DNA of 64,000 nucleotides, from positions 3,117,501 to 3,181,500 of the forward strand of contig JARUPY010000602.1 of NCBI GenBank assembly GCA_029817715.1. The letters run 5' to 3'. A program made the translations under genes and the position numbers. The notes under the pieces were generated by a model. It was not told the origin of the DNA. It was given only the letters and a program-made list of their open reading frames with translations, and made no database searches. Position 1 is the first letter of the stretch. Every line of letters begins with the position of its first letter. Below are positions 49,644 to 61,137 of the stretch, in pieces. This DNA comes from Melastoma dodecandrum. Its lineage: Eukaryota > Streptophyta > Magnoliopsida > Myrtales > Melastomataceae.

Positions 49644-50297
49644 GAATATGCATCAAATCGCCTTCCCCGGACACAAATAAAGGATCGATTTTTCCGATAT
49701 GGGTTCCTCACAAATCATCCACAGAACAACAACAACAACCACGTTCTTCAATAAGAGAAAACAGGGATTTTTTTTCTTTTGGTGGTCGGGGGTTGTAAGA
49801 TTCGGAGGAGAAAGAAAACACCAGAGGAGGAGAGATCTCTTTTTCCTATTTCCTTTTCTTTTTCTGTTCCCCGGGGGGACGTTAACCTACGGCAGACAGA
49901 CAGTTGTCGCTGTAATAATAAACTCGGCGATTCATTTTTTTCTTTTTGGATTAAGACAATAAAGGGTTTTAGCACAACACGGAATGGCCGAGGAGAGGTT
50001 GGGGACGATGCCATATTTGGATAAAAGATATGGACAGCCAAAACAACACCTCGGCCATCTGGGGGATAAAGGACACCACCACCACCACGTCTTCCCAATG
50101 CACGTCGTTGGTTATCTCTTTTTGGGGATTACCTCTCTCTCTCTGTCTCTCTGATGATGGGGATAAAATCAAACCAAACCAAACAAGAACAGAACAAAAA
50201 GGTGGAACTGAAACCTCGTCGCCCTTTTCGTGGGGGGGATCCTACCTTTTCTCTTATCCCATGAAAAAACCACCCCCTCCATTTATTCCTAGACATG

Positions 50298-50318
50298 TAA
50301 TAATAATAATAATAATAA
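50298..50318. repeat. (TAA)7 microsatellite
   Basis: Seven perfect TAA units. Confidence 0.9.
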
Positions 50319-52379
50319 CATTCTGCTGTGGCTTATCTTCTTCTAACTCAACCCTTAAAAACCAACCCTTCTTCGGTTCTGTTGGGCAGTCGTCGGCAGG
50401 CCTTGTTTCACGACAAATGGTTTGGTTCTTCCTCTAGAAATATCTCAACTAAAGTCGGAGTTGTCGAGGGAGAAGGAAGGATAGGACGATGCCCAAGTAA
50501 GAGCTCGTCGTGCCGCCCTCACATTTCTACCTCGTTGAGGAGAAGTCAAGGTCTCGATGGTAGAAGTCGTCAAAAAGCCTTAAACAAAAAGGGTCTCCAA
50601 ATCCCCCCCCCCCCGGGTCGCATCTTTCGGGCCTCGTAAAATTTTGGCTGATTAAAAATTATGCATCGTTATTACTATTAGTGTGTCGGGATAACCAAGT
50701 TGTGTTGTGGGCGAGGGGAGCCTGCCTTAATGGGGGGCAACTCACTCCCATATTCCATTGACCGATGAAGATGATATGCTAATCTAAATCTCATTTTAAA
50801 GACAAAAAAAACATTATGTCAAGCCATGATGTGGTGGTGGTGGGGGTGGGGCGTGGGTACATTTACATTTCCAAGGCCTTTCAGATTTATTGGCCGACGA
50901 TCTCATCACCTCGACCCCCCTCCATAATTCAAACCCACCAATAATGAACAAAATGTGGGGAGGAGAGGAAGAACACAGGGTCATGGCATGGGATGGGGCA
51001 CCCCCCCCCCCCTCGCTATCAAATAATTGAGGGGGTGTTAATAACACTAATCTTTCTTCGTGACCCAATCTCTTTTAGTCCAGGAGGTCAACTCGTCCGG
51101 ATAAGGACTTCATTTGTGTGTATATATGTCACACTGTGCTATTGACAGGGGAAAAGAAGCGCATTTCTCAAAGCCCACCACCATCACAAAAACAAAAAGT
51201 TGTATGCTTTTCATGTCTGAGCCCCCGAAATTTGGGGGGGGGGGGAGGGAACGAATAACCGGGGATTTGGTTCCTAATAAGTAATAATATAACATTATCA
51301 ACAATGAATACCTTTTGCATCGCAGTGAAACTTGCATTATAATTTTTGGGTGGGGGGGGGGATTGTCGGAAATGGGTGATCTATGGTCCCAAAATGGTAA
51401 AAAGGCAAAAAGGGAGTTCTGAGGGAGAGTGGAAGAGCAGAGGAGATTTGTCCTTTGCCTCGTTATAACACGTCTCGTTCCTCGTCACGTTTTTCTTTGG
51501 GGAGGAGAGGATTTATTAGATGTTGTGTTTGTGTTGGGTGGTAAGGAGTTAACATAGAAAGTAGGTGGGACTGGGAGGGTTAGGGGAGCAGAGAGCCCTC
51601 CCCTCTCCCCTTGACGTGCTTTTTGGGGGGGTTCGGACAATCGGGCGGCGCATACCAGAAACAGGGCAAAACACCCAAAAGGAAATAAGGAACAGAACAG
51701 AGCAGAGCCCCTCTCTGTCCCCATCACCCAACACACCACTCAACCTCAGGTTTCACGACCAAAAACAGGACACGGCATCACTCGTAGTAATCGTACCACC
51801 CCACCTGTGGAGAGGGATATTTGGAGGAGGGGTTTAAACGTGGAACTGGAAAAATGAATGATTATCCTTCCTCCTTCCTCAACACACACAGACACCCTGC
51901 CTCTGCAAAAACTGTGCCTTTTGTCACTCCTATACACCATGCCCTTTCGATGATGTATGTCTGTAATGGGATTCATTCCCCATCCCATCCCCCAGGCACA
52001 CCCCAGTAGGAGGTTCCACAACGTAAACCATTTTTACTTTCCTGTCCGTTGAAGGAGGGGCAGAGGAGGCAGGAGACCAGATGATTTAATGTCTTCCGTT
52101 GTGCAGAAGAAGAGACGGGAATAGGAATAGAATAAGGGAGTAGTAGAGTAGTACGCCACACAGCACAGACAAGCCTTTTTAAAACCTAGCCCTCCTCTGT
52201 CTGCTTCTTCCTTTTGAGGGAGAGGGGGTGCCGTCGAGATCTGATGTCCGAATCCCCCACCCCCACACCAAATGCTTCTTCTTCCTCCCCCCCCCCCCTA
52301 CCTTTTTCTTTAAATGGCAAAAAATACGGATTCAGGTCGGTCAAGATCATTTCAATTATGATACATTTTTTTTAAATTA

Positions 52380-52640
52380 TTTTATAGCTTTATATTTTTA
52401 GAAATTCGAAATATTGAATCCTGGATTATAAAAATTAAGCCTTAAATTCTAAACCATAATCCTTAAAATGTGAACACTATGCATTAAATCCTACATCTAA
52501 ATCTTAAGCACTAAACACTAAATGTTAAATAGTAAAAATCAAATATTAAACATCATGCGTCTTAAAACCCTAATGTTAAATTATAAAAATCGAAATTCAG
52601 TAATTAAGCAATAAAGTAGTACTAAATTTAAGAATGACCG
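52380..52640. repeat. Degenerate telomere-like AT-rich repeat block
   Basis: Many variants of the CCCTAAA unit occur in a row (for example TTCTAAACCATAATCC, AAATCTTAAGCACTAAACACT, AAAACCCTAATG), often spaced about 7 bases. This fits a decayed interstitial telomere-type array, but units are too diverged to be certain. Confidence 0.4.
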
Positions 52641-52845
52641 ATTAATAAAGAACTAAACTTATCCACCTCCGCAACGTTTGACAGTTAAAAAGGTTAATTG
52701 GGCCTACTTGATACACACGTTTTAATGGGCCTGTTGGGATGGGCCGGAGTTAGGGCTAGCAGCAACTGTGTGCTTCCTCCTCTTCCCTCCCCCTCCGGTT
52801 CGAGCAGGAGAGGACTGCAGCTGGAGAAGGCGAAGAGGTGTGGTG

Positions 52846-54363
52846 ATGACGGCAAGTGGCGGTGGCGGGGTTGAGTGGCATGTGCGTCCGCCGAATCCAA
52901 AGAACCCCGTGGTGTTCTTTGACGTCACCATCGGGTCGATCCCGGCCGGCAGGATCAAGATGGAGCTCTTCTCCGATATCGCTCCCAAGACCGCCGATAA
53001 CTTCAGGTCTGTATATTCTGCGCCTTCTTCTATCATTGCTTCTGTTGTTAGGGTTTCTGTATTGGTCGGTTCTGGTGTCAGCTGATTGTGTTGCGGTGCC
53101 TCATTTTCTCAGGCAGTTCTGCACGGGGGAGTACAGGTAAGGAACGAATGCCTCTCTGTTCGTCCGGGGCTTGTTGCGTTGAATTTTTGTGATTAGTTTT
53201 CCGTCTGAAACTCTTCTGGATGATGGATGTTGTGTCTTCGTGTTAAATTGGCAGAAAGGCCGGCCTACCTGTTGGGTATAAAGGATGCCAGTTCCACAGG
53301 GTCATCAAGGACTTTATGATCCAAGCCGGCGATTTTGTTAAGGTTTGAGGGCATATGCTGTCTGGTTCCTTCTTTTTCGTCCCTCCCATTGGCTATTCCC
53401 TTTGTGATAACATATCGTGATGGTTTTCAGGGCGATGGAAGCGGTTGCCAGTCAATATACGGCCACAAATTCGACGATGAGAATTTTGTGGCCAAACATA
53501 CCGGCCCTGGCCTCTTGTCTATGGTGACTTGTCTCGAAGCATGGATATCTATGTACTTGGTGTCTAATTTTGTTTTTGTTTGTCTTGCTTTAAATCAGGC
53601 ATACCTCATTCTTTGGGTCGCCGAATGTTTTTTTCTCTTAGTTTTATATGTCCTAATAGCACGGCATCTCATACGAATGCGTTGCCATTTTACCGCTGTT
53701 CTTCAGTTTGACATCCCCTTGGATCTTGTGGTTTTCATACTTCCTGGTATTTCTTGCTGCGAATCAGGCCTATGTCGATCTGGGGAAATGTCCGGCAAGA
53801 AAATTTTTCTTCTGTTTTGTCAGACTTAGCCGGTGCATCCCATTCAATCATCTTAGAATCATAACTATGATGTATTTGTTCATTGAAATGGAATGGCGAG
53901 TTTTGCTAGTTTTTTATTTATTGTCTGCTCTTACTGACCATCACTAACTTTGTCTCCCTACCAGGCAAACAGCGGACCTGATACCAATGGATGTCAGGTG
54001 ACTCTTCTTCTCTCACCCTTCTCTTCCCCGCTTTCTATCTCACTAAAGATTCATTTGGTGTTTCATGCTGCAGTTTTTCATAACTTGTGCAAAGTGTGAC
54101 TGGCTTGACAACAAGCATGTAGTATTCGGGGTATGGACAAGCCAGTCTCCCCAATAATTTTCGTACTATATTTGCCTGCATCATATCAATTTCACGAATT
54201 AACAGTCTCTCTCGTCTTGTCTTCCTGAAAACTCATGCCATATTTCCTGCAGAGGGTGCTCGGGGATGGTCTTCTGACCGTGAGGAAGATCGAAAATGTC
54301 GCTACTGGACCAAACAACAGGCCTAAACTGGCATGCGTCATCGCGGAATGCGGGGAAATGTAA
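52846..54363 (+). CDS. CYP22: Peptidyl-prolyl cis-trans isomerase, cyclophilin CYP22/PPIH-like
   Basis: Single-domain cyclophilin related to human PPIH, which acts in the U4/U6.U5 spliceosome. Seven exons: 52846-53006, 53113-53136, 53255-53342, 53431-53523, 53967-53999, 54074-54130, 54253-54363 (188 aa). The N-terminal extension [20 protein letters not shown] precedes the fold. Catalytic and cyclosporin-contact residues are present: [15 protein letters not shown] (Arg, Phe, Gln), the [16 protein letters not shown] loop across the exon 4-5-6 junctions, and [12 protein letters not shown] (Trp, His). Exon 2 is only 24 nt. No signal peptide is seen, so cytosol or nucleus is expected. Confidence 0.94.
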
Positions 54364-55680
54364 TCCTCTACGTTAAACTTCCAGAAAATGTGCGCTTACT
54401 GAGATTGTAATGGCCGGTGCGGGACTGTCTGGCAGCCGAGTTTCTGTTGGCATCGTGTAGATTATTGTGTAGGGTCAATGGTTTCTAATATCGGAACCGA
54501 TCCATTATTTGCCAGATCGGGCCCAGATGTAAGCGTACAAGGGACTATACTAATACTCTGTGAGGGTGAAATGTAGACACGTCTTTTGACGTTTACTTAC
54601 CGAACCCTTTGATATGTAGACGTCTCTCAATTTGTCTGTAATAATTTTTTAAAATTTGTTAAATATTGGTACTCACTCTTTCTTCGGTATTACATGAAAA
54701 TTGAGAAAATTAATATATGGAATTCTTTGGAAATTAAACTCAATAATGTTACTAATAACCCTCGCGTAGAACCATCCTTCTCCTCTGCCTAAAGAGCGAA
54801 ATTGTTCGCGTTGGTGACGATGACGACGATCCCTTCCTTTTTCTTCCCCTTTTCGTGTTTACTTGACTTGGCTGGTCTTCGCCGCTTGTCACCCTGACGA
54901 AGCATGACTGAAGGGACGGACTGGATTATGGCATCTCTCTTGATTTTTGAGCATCGCATGTTTGACTTTCTGTCGGAGGCAGCGGGTGGTGCCCGATGGG
55001 CATAATCCATTGAATGCGAGTCCTTTCTTCTTCTTCTTTTTTTTTTCCTTTTTTCATTGAGTATTGCTAATTCCGTCTCCAATGTTTCTTGTTCGGATTC
55101 ATTTTTTTTTCTTGGGTGCTGCCGCCATTTGTATGACTTCCCCATGATTTGTGCCTGCAGTTGCTTCGGCTTTGTTGAAGCTGGTGTTCTTGTCACTGAT
55201 TATAAACAGGAGGAGGCGGAGGAAGCAGGGGGATTTAGTTGTTTCGACAATGGTTGAGAGAAAGGCCATGTCGAAGGCATCCTGATGCGTAGATTCTTGG
55301 TATTCCCAATGATAATGAAAAGAACAGAGTCTCCTCCGTCACCTTCCACCACCCAAACCTCCGATCGCCACCCAGAACCCCTCTCCCGAGTTTCTTCTCT
55401 CCTCCACACCCCCCTAACCAACTTCCCCCTCCCAGGCCCCAGCAGCCCCCCTCACTAACAACCTTCCTTCCCTCCTCGGGATTACACAGAAAACTAACTG
55501 ACTTCCCTGCGCGTACCCGTTTCCCCTTTAACAGACTCATTTCTCTTTTACGGGCCTACTAACAACGGCCTATTAATAATAATAACCAGCCCGGCCCTAT
55601 CTACTAATTATAACAGTTTTAACTACCAGCGTACCCCTTCTTCTTCTTCCTTCGCACCCTCAGCTCTCCAGCCGCCCTGA
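54364..55680. other. Interval between CYP22 and the arabinosyltransferase gene
   Basis: Left part is the CYP22 3' UTR. The stretch 54720-55560 contains T-rich and C-rich tracts and open frames without domains on both strands. The right end should hold the promoter of the next gene. No in-frame start codon for that gene was found here. Confidence 0.45.
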
Positions 55681-58005
55681 TGCCTTGATCCTCATCTTCC
55701 TCCACGCATCACATCCCCTGTACTGCTGGTCGTTATATTGCTTGGGTTTTGCTTCGCCCTGTATAATTTCTTGACGATGGTAATGCCCCATAGAGCAATC
55801 AAGAGGTGGGCCGCGAACGAGAAAACGGACTACTTGCTGACTGATCCTCTTGTCGAGATGCCGCATAGTCTGAAGAGATTGAAACGCCCGAAGGCACGTT
55901 TCCATGTGGCCCTGACAGCCACGGATGCTGTTTACAACAAATGGCAGTGTAGGATCATGTACTACTTGTATAAGAGGCAGAAAGATCTTCCAGGTTCTGA
56001 GATGGGTGGTTTCACGCGAATATTGCATTCAGGTAAACCGGATAACTTGATGGATGAGATTCCAATGGTGGTGGTCGATCTTCTTCCAGAAGGCCAAGAT
56101 AGGGTAAGCTGTATCAGTTATTTTGAATGTCGGTAATTGAATTGTAGTGATGATGAAAGTGCACCACTCTCTTTGTCGGCACTTGAACTGTCCTGAAGGT
56201 CAAGTTGAACAATGAACACTGACTGAATCTACTTTTTTCTATTTCTTGTGTGGGAGGCTTAAGCTCTGGATCTTTAGAACATCTTTTTTAAGTTCTTGCA
56301 TATGTTTATGTTCACGAAAATACAGAGAATAGCAGTTTTTCTGTGATATACAACAGTTTGGCTCACATTTCTTGACCCATGGTTCAAGAGTAAACGCAAG
56401 TTTCTCTCTTCCAGGGATATGCTGTTCTTAATAGGCCATGGGCTTTTGTTCAGTGTTTGGAGAAGGCTACAATCATGGGAGAGTGAGTCCGTGGGAATTT
56501 CAAGCATGATGTTGTTTGGCCTTTTAGAAAATTAATCTGATCCATATTATCTTCAATCTGCAGGTACATACTTATGGCTGAGCCTGATCATGTCTTTGTC
56601 AGACACTTGCCCAATTTGGCTGATGATCGATACCCAGCTTCTTTTCCTTTTTTCTACATCAGGCCAGATCAGAACGAGAAAATCGTCAGAAGATACTATC
56701 CTGAAGAAAAAGGCCTGGTCACAAATGTCGATCCCTGCGGGAATTCCTCTGTCATTATTAAGAAAGTACGTCATCTTGTGAGATGAATGACATGAGAACA
56801 CCTAGCAATAGGTTGTCCATTGATTCTTTTTCCTCATGAAAATACCAGTTTCCACCTGATCCCTTTACGCTGTTCCTAATGGGAGTATCTCCTAATGGTG
56901 AGTGGATTGATCCCTGATTTGTAGGACATGCTGAAGATGATTGCGCCAACGTGGATGAACGTATCTATTAAGATGAAAGAGGACCCCGAAACCGACAAAA
57001 CATTTGGCTGGGTGCTCGAAATGTAAGATAAAGAACTCCAAAAAAGTTCGGCTCATGAGTCTATTTAATTTATTTCTTGTTCTAGTGCCTGTCATTGAGC
57101 TGATCTAGGGGTTTTCTTCTTCATAAGGTATGCCTATAGCATCTGCTCTGCACGGGGTACAACATATTCTTCTCAAGGACTTCATGTTGCAGCCTTGCAG
57201 GTGACCTTTCTGATTTAGATTTTGCTCGCTTCTGCTTCTGATCCTTTAGTTGTCGCTTGTCGTTTTCTAATCACATTTAGGACTCATCTGCAAATATCAT
57301 GAAGGCATTTTTGTTTTTTGTTTTATTCTTCAGCCTCCATGGGATCTGAAAACTGATAACAAGTTCATCGTCCATTACACACCTATGGATGCGATTACGA
57401 AATGAAGGTATGCTATATTCTGGTTTTGCCATAATCACTGCATAAGCTATACTTCTCCATCTACCAATCACAGTTTTACAGCAGTTCCTTTGGTTTTTAT
57501 CGGCATTATCTTTGTGTCTAGCGATGACAGTTCTCCAGGGGGAACTCACCTATGGTAAGATACGGGATTGGCGGTTTGACAAGAGGTCTCGTTTAAGCGG
57601 ACCTGCACCAAGAAAGCTAACTTTGCCTCTCCCAGGAGTTACAGAGAGTGTGGTGAGTTATTGGATTGTTTTCTTTTGAACCAATGTTTATACACATTAA
57701 TTCACTCCGTACCGTGTCACTTGTCTTCATGGAGACATATGACGATGTAGTGAAACTATGCTGCTTGCTGATACACATTGCAGTCTCTGCTGGCCTGTCG
57801 AGACCTCGTGATTGACAATATTTTCTGTTAATCTTTCCAATCCCCAGTCTGTTACGACTCTACGTGCAAATAATCATTGGGATGACATAGTAGGAGCAAT
57901 TTTGAACTCGGCTGGTTTCTTCTCAATGGAATGTCATCGCAGGTTACCCATGCGAAGATGGTGAACGAAGCTTTGGCTAACATTCCGAACTGGGATAAAC
58001 TATAG
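55681..58005 (+). pseudogene. Damaged hydroxyproline O-arabinosyltransferase gene (HPAT-like)
   Basis: HPATs are Golgi type II enzymes that add the first arabinose to hydroxyproline in extensins and signalling peptides. Exon-like segments: 55681-56103, 56415-56482, 56564-56765, 56925-57022, 57128-57200, 57334-57407, 57539-57652, 57943-58005. Strong family blocks remain: FHVALTATDAVYNKWQCRIM, GGFTRILHSGKPDNLMDEIP, VLNRPWAFVQ, LMAEPDHVFVRHLPNL, FPFFYIRPDQNEKIV, DPETDKTFGWVLEM, LTYGKIRDWRFDKRS and MVNEALANIPNWD. A hydrophobic anchor (VLLVVILLGFCFALYNFLTMV) is encoded from about 55720, but the frame is open only back to TGA 55678-55680 and has no ATG before 55777. Exon 5 is out of frame in its middle. 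Exon 6 has a shift and a TGA at 57403. Either a pseudogene or a site of sequence errors. Confidence 0.75.
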
Positions 58006-59044
58006 GACTTATATTGCAAGCCACAGTTCTCTGTAAGTATTGGGCTAAGTGACGGTGTTTCCTCTGCATGCACCGTGTTCTATTACATTGCCTTGGCTTG
58101 TCGTATGACAGCTTGGTGAAACGGACGTCAATTTGGGGAGAAGAGGAAGTCGAGAGACAAACGGGCGACCAACCGCTCGGTTGGGTTAGAAAGCTCTTCC
58201 CCCCGCGGCAATCTCCGAACTTGAAAAAAAGAATAAATAGGGACATATTCCACCCCGTAAAGAAAGCTCGCTTGTGTTCTTTTAAGATATTTGTCTGATC
58301 CCAATAAAAGATGTTCTTGAACATGAAAGTGGCGAGTTTATACATTCTTTTTTTTAATAAATGTTAGGTTTACTCGTAAGAGAAAGTGAGATAAACGAAA
58401 GGATTTCGCTTATTCGTGTATTTTGGGTGGTTTCAAGGGCAAGACACGACGCCCACATAGTGGTTTAGTGCGATAATACCCACGTGACAACTACCCTCGA
58501 GAAAGTCATATTTTATATTTTTATTTTTTAAAAAATCGAACTTTTAAAATTAAATTTAAAAATATTATTTTTAAAATTTTAAAATTATATGTCTTAATTT
58601 TTTCACTTTTCTTTTTATGAAACATCGATGTCGTCCTCGTCTCCTTAAGAAACAATTGATATTAAAACCCACAATTTGTTTTTCGTCGGTCCCCAAAGAA
58701 TTAATTTATCTTCCTCTGAAAACGACGCCTCTCTTTCGTGGTATTAAACGAAGGCGTCCACATTCATCGTTACCTCTTGTCGGAGGGACTTACGTCGGCA
58801 AAGAAATCCAATGATGGTACTAATTTAATTCAAACCATAGGAACACGAAACACAACGGGGAACGAGGGAAGGGTGGTTTGGTTTTGCCCGTCGTAAAAAA
58901 TATTTTGGGAAAACCAACGACCAGGACAAAGACACGAGGCAATAACCAAACCCAGTTCGGTTCAGACCAGATCCCAAATCTAAGTAGGTGAAGAAGATAG
59001 AAGAAAGAGGAAAGAAGAAGGATTAATCAATCTAATCCAATTCA
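58006..59044. other. AT-rich intergenic region
   Basis: Contains 3' flank of the arabinosyltransferase, a very AT-rich stretch at about 58500-58620, and the promoter of the ARM-repeat gene. No gene or repeat family is recognised. Confidence 0.5.
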
Positions 59045-60058
59045 ATGGAAGTAAAGCAGAGGACGGCCAAGTCGCTGGTGTCGAGGCTGGGGTCTGTCTC
59101 CGACAACACCAGGGCCGACGCACTCCGGGAGCTCCGTCTCTCCACCAAGCACGATCCCGACATACGCCCCATCCTGGCCGAGTGCGGCGCCGTCCTTTAC
59201 CTGTCGGAGACCCTCTACTCCAACTCCCAAGACCTCCAGGTGAACGCCGCCGCCTCCCTCCTCAACCTCTCCATCTCCTCCAAGCATGACCTCCTCTCCT
59301 CCCCTGGCCTCCTCGACTCCGTCTCCCACGTCCTCCGCCACCACTCCTCCTCCTCCTCCCCCGCCGCCGTCCAGTCCTGCTCCGCCCTCCTCCACAGCCT
59401 CCTCATTGTCGACACCCTCCGCCCCATCATCGGCTCCAAGCGCGACATCGTCTACTCCCTCATCGACATCCTCAAGTCCCCCAACTCCCCGCCTCGCTCC
59501 GTCAAGGACGCCCTCAAGGCCCTCTTCGGTATCTCCCTCTATCCCCTCAATCGGGCCACCGCCATCCAGCTCGGCATCGCCCCTGTCCTCTTCAACTTAA
59601 CTGTCAGGGAGGGCAGGGTCGGGATCCTTGAGGATGCGACTGCCGTGATCGCACAGGTTGCGGGCTGCGAGGAGGCTTCGGAGGAGTTCGCAAAGGTCTC
59701 GGGGGTCAGGTTGTTGGTGGATCTCATCGACATCGGGACCGGCCTTAGCATGAGGATCAAGGAGAACGCGGTGTCGGGGCTGCTCAATTTGGCAAGGTGC
59801 GGAGGTGAGACAGTAGTCGAGGAGATTCGGAAGTGGTGCCTTGCTGAATCTGGGTTCGGGGTGCTGGAGGGGATATCTGAGGTCACTGAGAATGGGACCG
59901 AGAAGGGTAAGGGTAAGGCAGCCGAGCTGCTGAAGATTGTGGACAGCGAATTCCCCAGGATTGTTGGGAGCGGTAGTGAGAGCGAATGCGGGAGTAGTAG
60001 CGGGGTGGATTTATCGGAGAATCATCGGTTTGTATACTTGACTTTCGATTCTTCGTAA
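59045..60058 (+). CDS. Single-exon armadillo-repeat protein
   Basis: Intronless gene of 337 codons plus stop. The protein is built of ARM-type helical repeats, seen in LRLSTKHDPDIRPILAECG, NAAASLLNLSISSKHDLL, SVKDALKALFGISLYPLN, ILEDATAVIAQVAGCEEAS and NAVSGLLNLARCGGE. It resembles the C-terminal ARM part of plant U-box ligases but has no U-box, like several short single-exon ARM proteins of plants. The first half uses very C-rich third positions (long CTCC/TCC tracts), unlike neighbours. Likely a protein-interaction scaffold; partner unknown. The start at 59045 is the first ATG, just after an A/G-rich leader. Confidence 0.85.
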   Translation: MEVKQRTAKSLVSRLGSVSDNTRADALRELRLSTKHDPDIRPILAECGAVLYLSETLYSNSQDLQVNAAASLLNLSISSKHDLLSSPGLLDSVSHVLRHHSSSSSPAAVQSCSALLHSLLIVDTLRPIIGSKRDIVYSLIDILKSPNSPPRSVKDALKALFGISLYPLNRATAIQLGIAPVLFNLTVREGRVGILEDATAVIAQVAGCEEASEEFAKVSGVRLLVDLIDIGTGLSMRIKENAVSGLLNLARCGGETVVEEIRKWCLAESGFGVLEGISEVTENGTEKGKGKAAELLKIVDSEFPRIVGSGSESECGSSSGVDLSENHRFVYLTFDSS

Positions 60059-61048
60059 TTAATAGATTCAATCCTACAGTAGACTCGTTTTTAGGATGTA
60101 TTTGTATACAGAGGCATAAAGATCCCGTCTTCTTGGTTGCCTAGGATTCCAGGAGATGTGTAGCAGTGGATTAGGTAGTCTGCTTGATAGACCTGCAGGT
60201 TGCCTGGTGTTAAGAAGATTGTTTAGTGTTGTAAATAGGGCTGACAAGAATTCGAATTCAAAACACCATTCTACTAAAGGGATTGCTTGTATTCTCTTTT
60301 CTGGGTTTTAGTTATCTGATCTGATGGATTGCCGGAACATCACTGAAAACAGCTGATTGCTGGAAGGCGAGAATCTCGATATTGCGCCCTGCCCAGGATA
60401 GCACGACCATAGGATCCACTCCTATCTTCAGAATATGCTGTCGTCCTGGTAACTATGTCTTCATAGGGAGAGAAGAACCTCAGTGTGCTATGACCGGAAT
60501 TGCCGACTCTGGGGCAGGACTACGGCTCGCGCAAGTTGTCCTCGTCAGTACAGCATAGACTAACTATTCTTAATCCTTGTCTCTTATTTCTTTTGTTGCC
60601 GCACCTCTAGAAAATCGAACGAGACCCCGTAATTTGGTAAACGGGTTGACATAACACCATGAATCATGGAATGCCTGGGTTCTCCAGCGGTCCTTCCTGC
60701 CGGAGGGAGTCCAGCCAGGTCCATCTGTTATTAACGATTCCGACGATGCCCCATTGACATGAGGGTGTAAAATGGAGGAAGCCCACTGATTGGCGGACCT
60801 CCACCGGAATGAAAATGGGACTTAGAAACTTTTGTGACAAAGAAAGGAAAGGGGGGGGGGGGGGGTTTCCTTTCATGAAAAGCACATGATGGGCTGTAAA
60901 TCTTTAAATTGCAACCCTCTTAAAGAGTCAGCGGTGTGCCGTTTTCCTTCTCTCATCAATTCATAAAGATGGCGATGGCCTCTTTTTCATCTGTCCCCCA
61001 CAATAATTTTTTATATAAATTAATTATAATCTAAAAATTAGCCAAGCA
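60059..61048. other. Intergenic: ARM gene 3' UTR and tRNA upstream region
   Basis: The left half is the presumed 3' UTR of the ARM gene. A 15-base G run lies at 60851-60865. The last 50 bases before the tRNA are A/T-rich with CAA-type motifs, as is usual for plant pol III genes. No protein gene is seen. Confidence 0.5.
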
Positions 61049-61122
61049 GCTGGAATAGCTCAGTTGGCTAGAGCGTATGGCTGTTAACCATAAGGTCGGA
61101 GGTTCAAGCCCTCCTTCTAGCG
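61049..61122 (+). tRNA. tRNA-Asn (anticodon GTT), cytosolic type
   Basis: A 74-base cloverleaf with no intron. The acceptor stem GCTGGAA pairs with TTCTAGC (one G-T pair), followed by discriminator G. The D stem is GCTC/GAGC, the anticodon stem TATGG/CCATA with loop CTGTTAA (anticodon GTT at 61083-61085), and the T stem GGAGG/CCTCC with loop TTCAAGC. Internal A and B boxes (TAGCTCAGTTGG and GGTTCAAGCCC) are intact. The CCA end is not encoded, as in nuclear genes. A T6 run follows as terminator. Confidence 0.96.
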
Positions 61123-61131
61123 GCCCCGTTC

Positions 61132-61137
61132 TTTTTT
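61132..61137 (+). terminator. Pol III terminator of tRNA-Asn
   Basis: Run of six T ten bases after the tRNA 3' end. Confidence 0.7.

Larger units (their letters stand above)
49644..52845. other. Long low-complexity intergenic region
   Basis: About 3.2 kb with no supported gene. It contains PIP5K promoter sequence on the left, many CCACCA and CT/GA tracts, a TAA trinucleotide repeat, several long C or G runs, an AT-rich block resembling decayed telomere-type repeats, and the CYP22 promoter at the right end. The open frames seen here are short and repeat-driven. Confidence 0.55.

Noticed and set aside
48695..49754. Plus-strand open frames of 100-150 codons opposite the PIP5K MORN exon
   Set aside because: Antisense shadows of the GC-rich repeat-coding exon, with no domain of their own.
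49450..52160. Many short open frames in the 3.2-kb gap left of CYP22
   Set aside because: Low-complexity composition, no splice-compatible chain and no known motif.
59042..59600. Gly-rich and Ser/Pro-rich frames overlapping the single-exon ARM gene
   Set aside because: Caused by its CTCC-rich codon use; the ARM reading frame explains the sequence.
61049..61122. Organelle-derived tRNA insertion
   Set aside because: The sequence matches the cytosolic nuclear form of tRNA-Asn, with intact A and B boxes and a T-run terminator.
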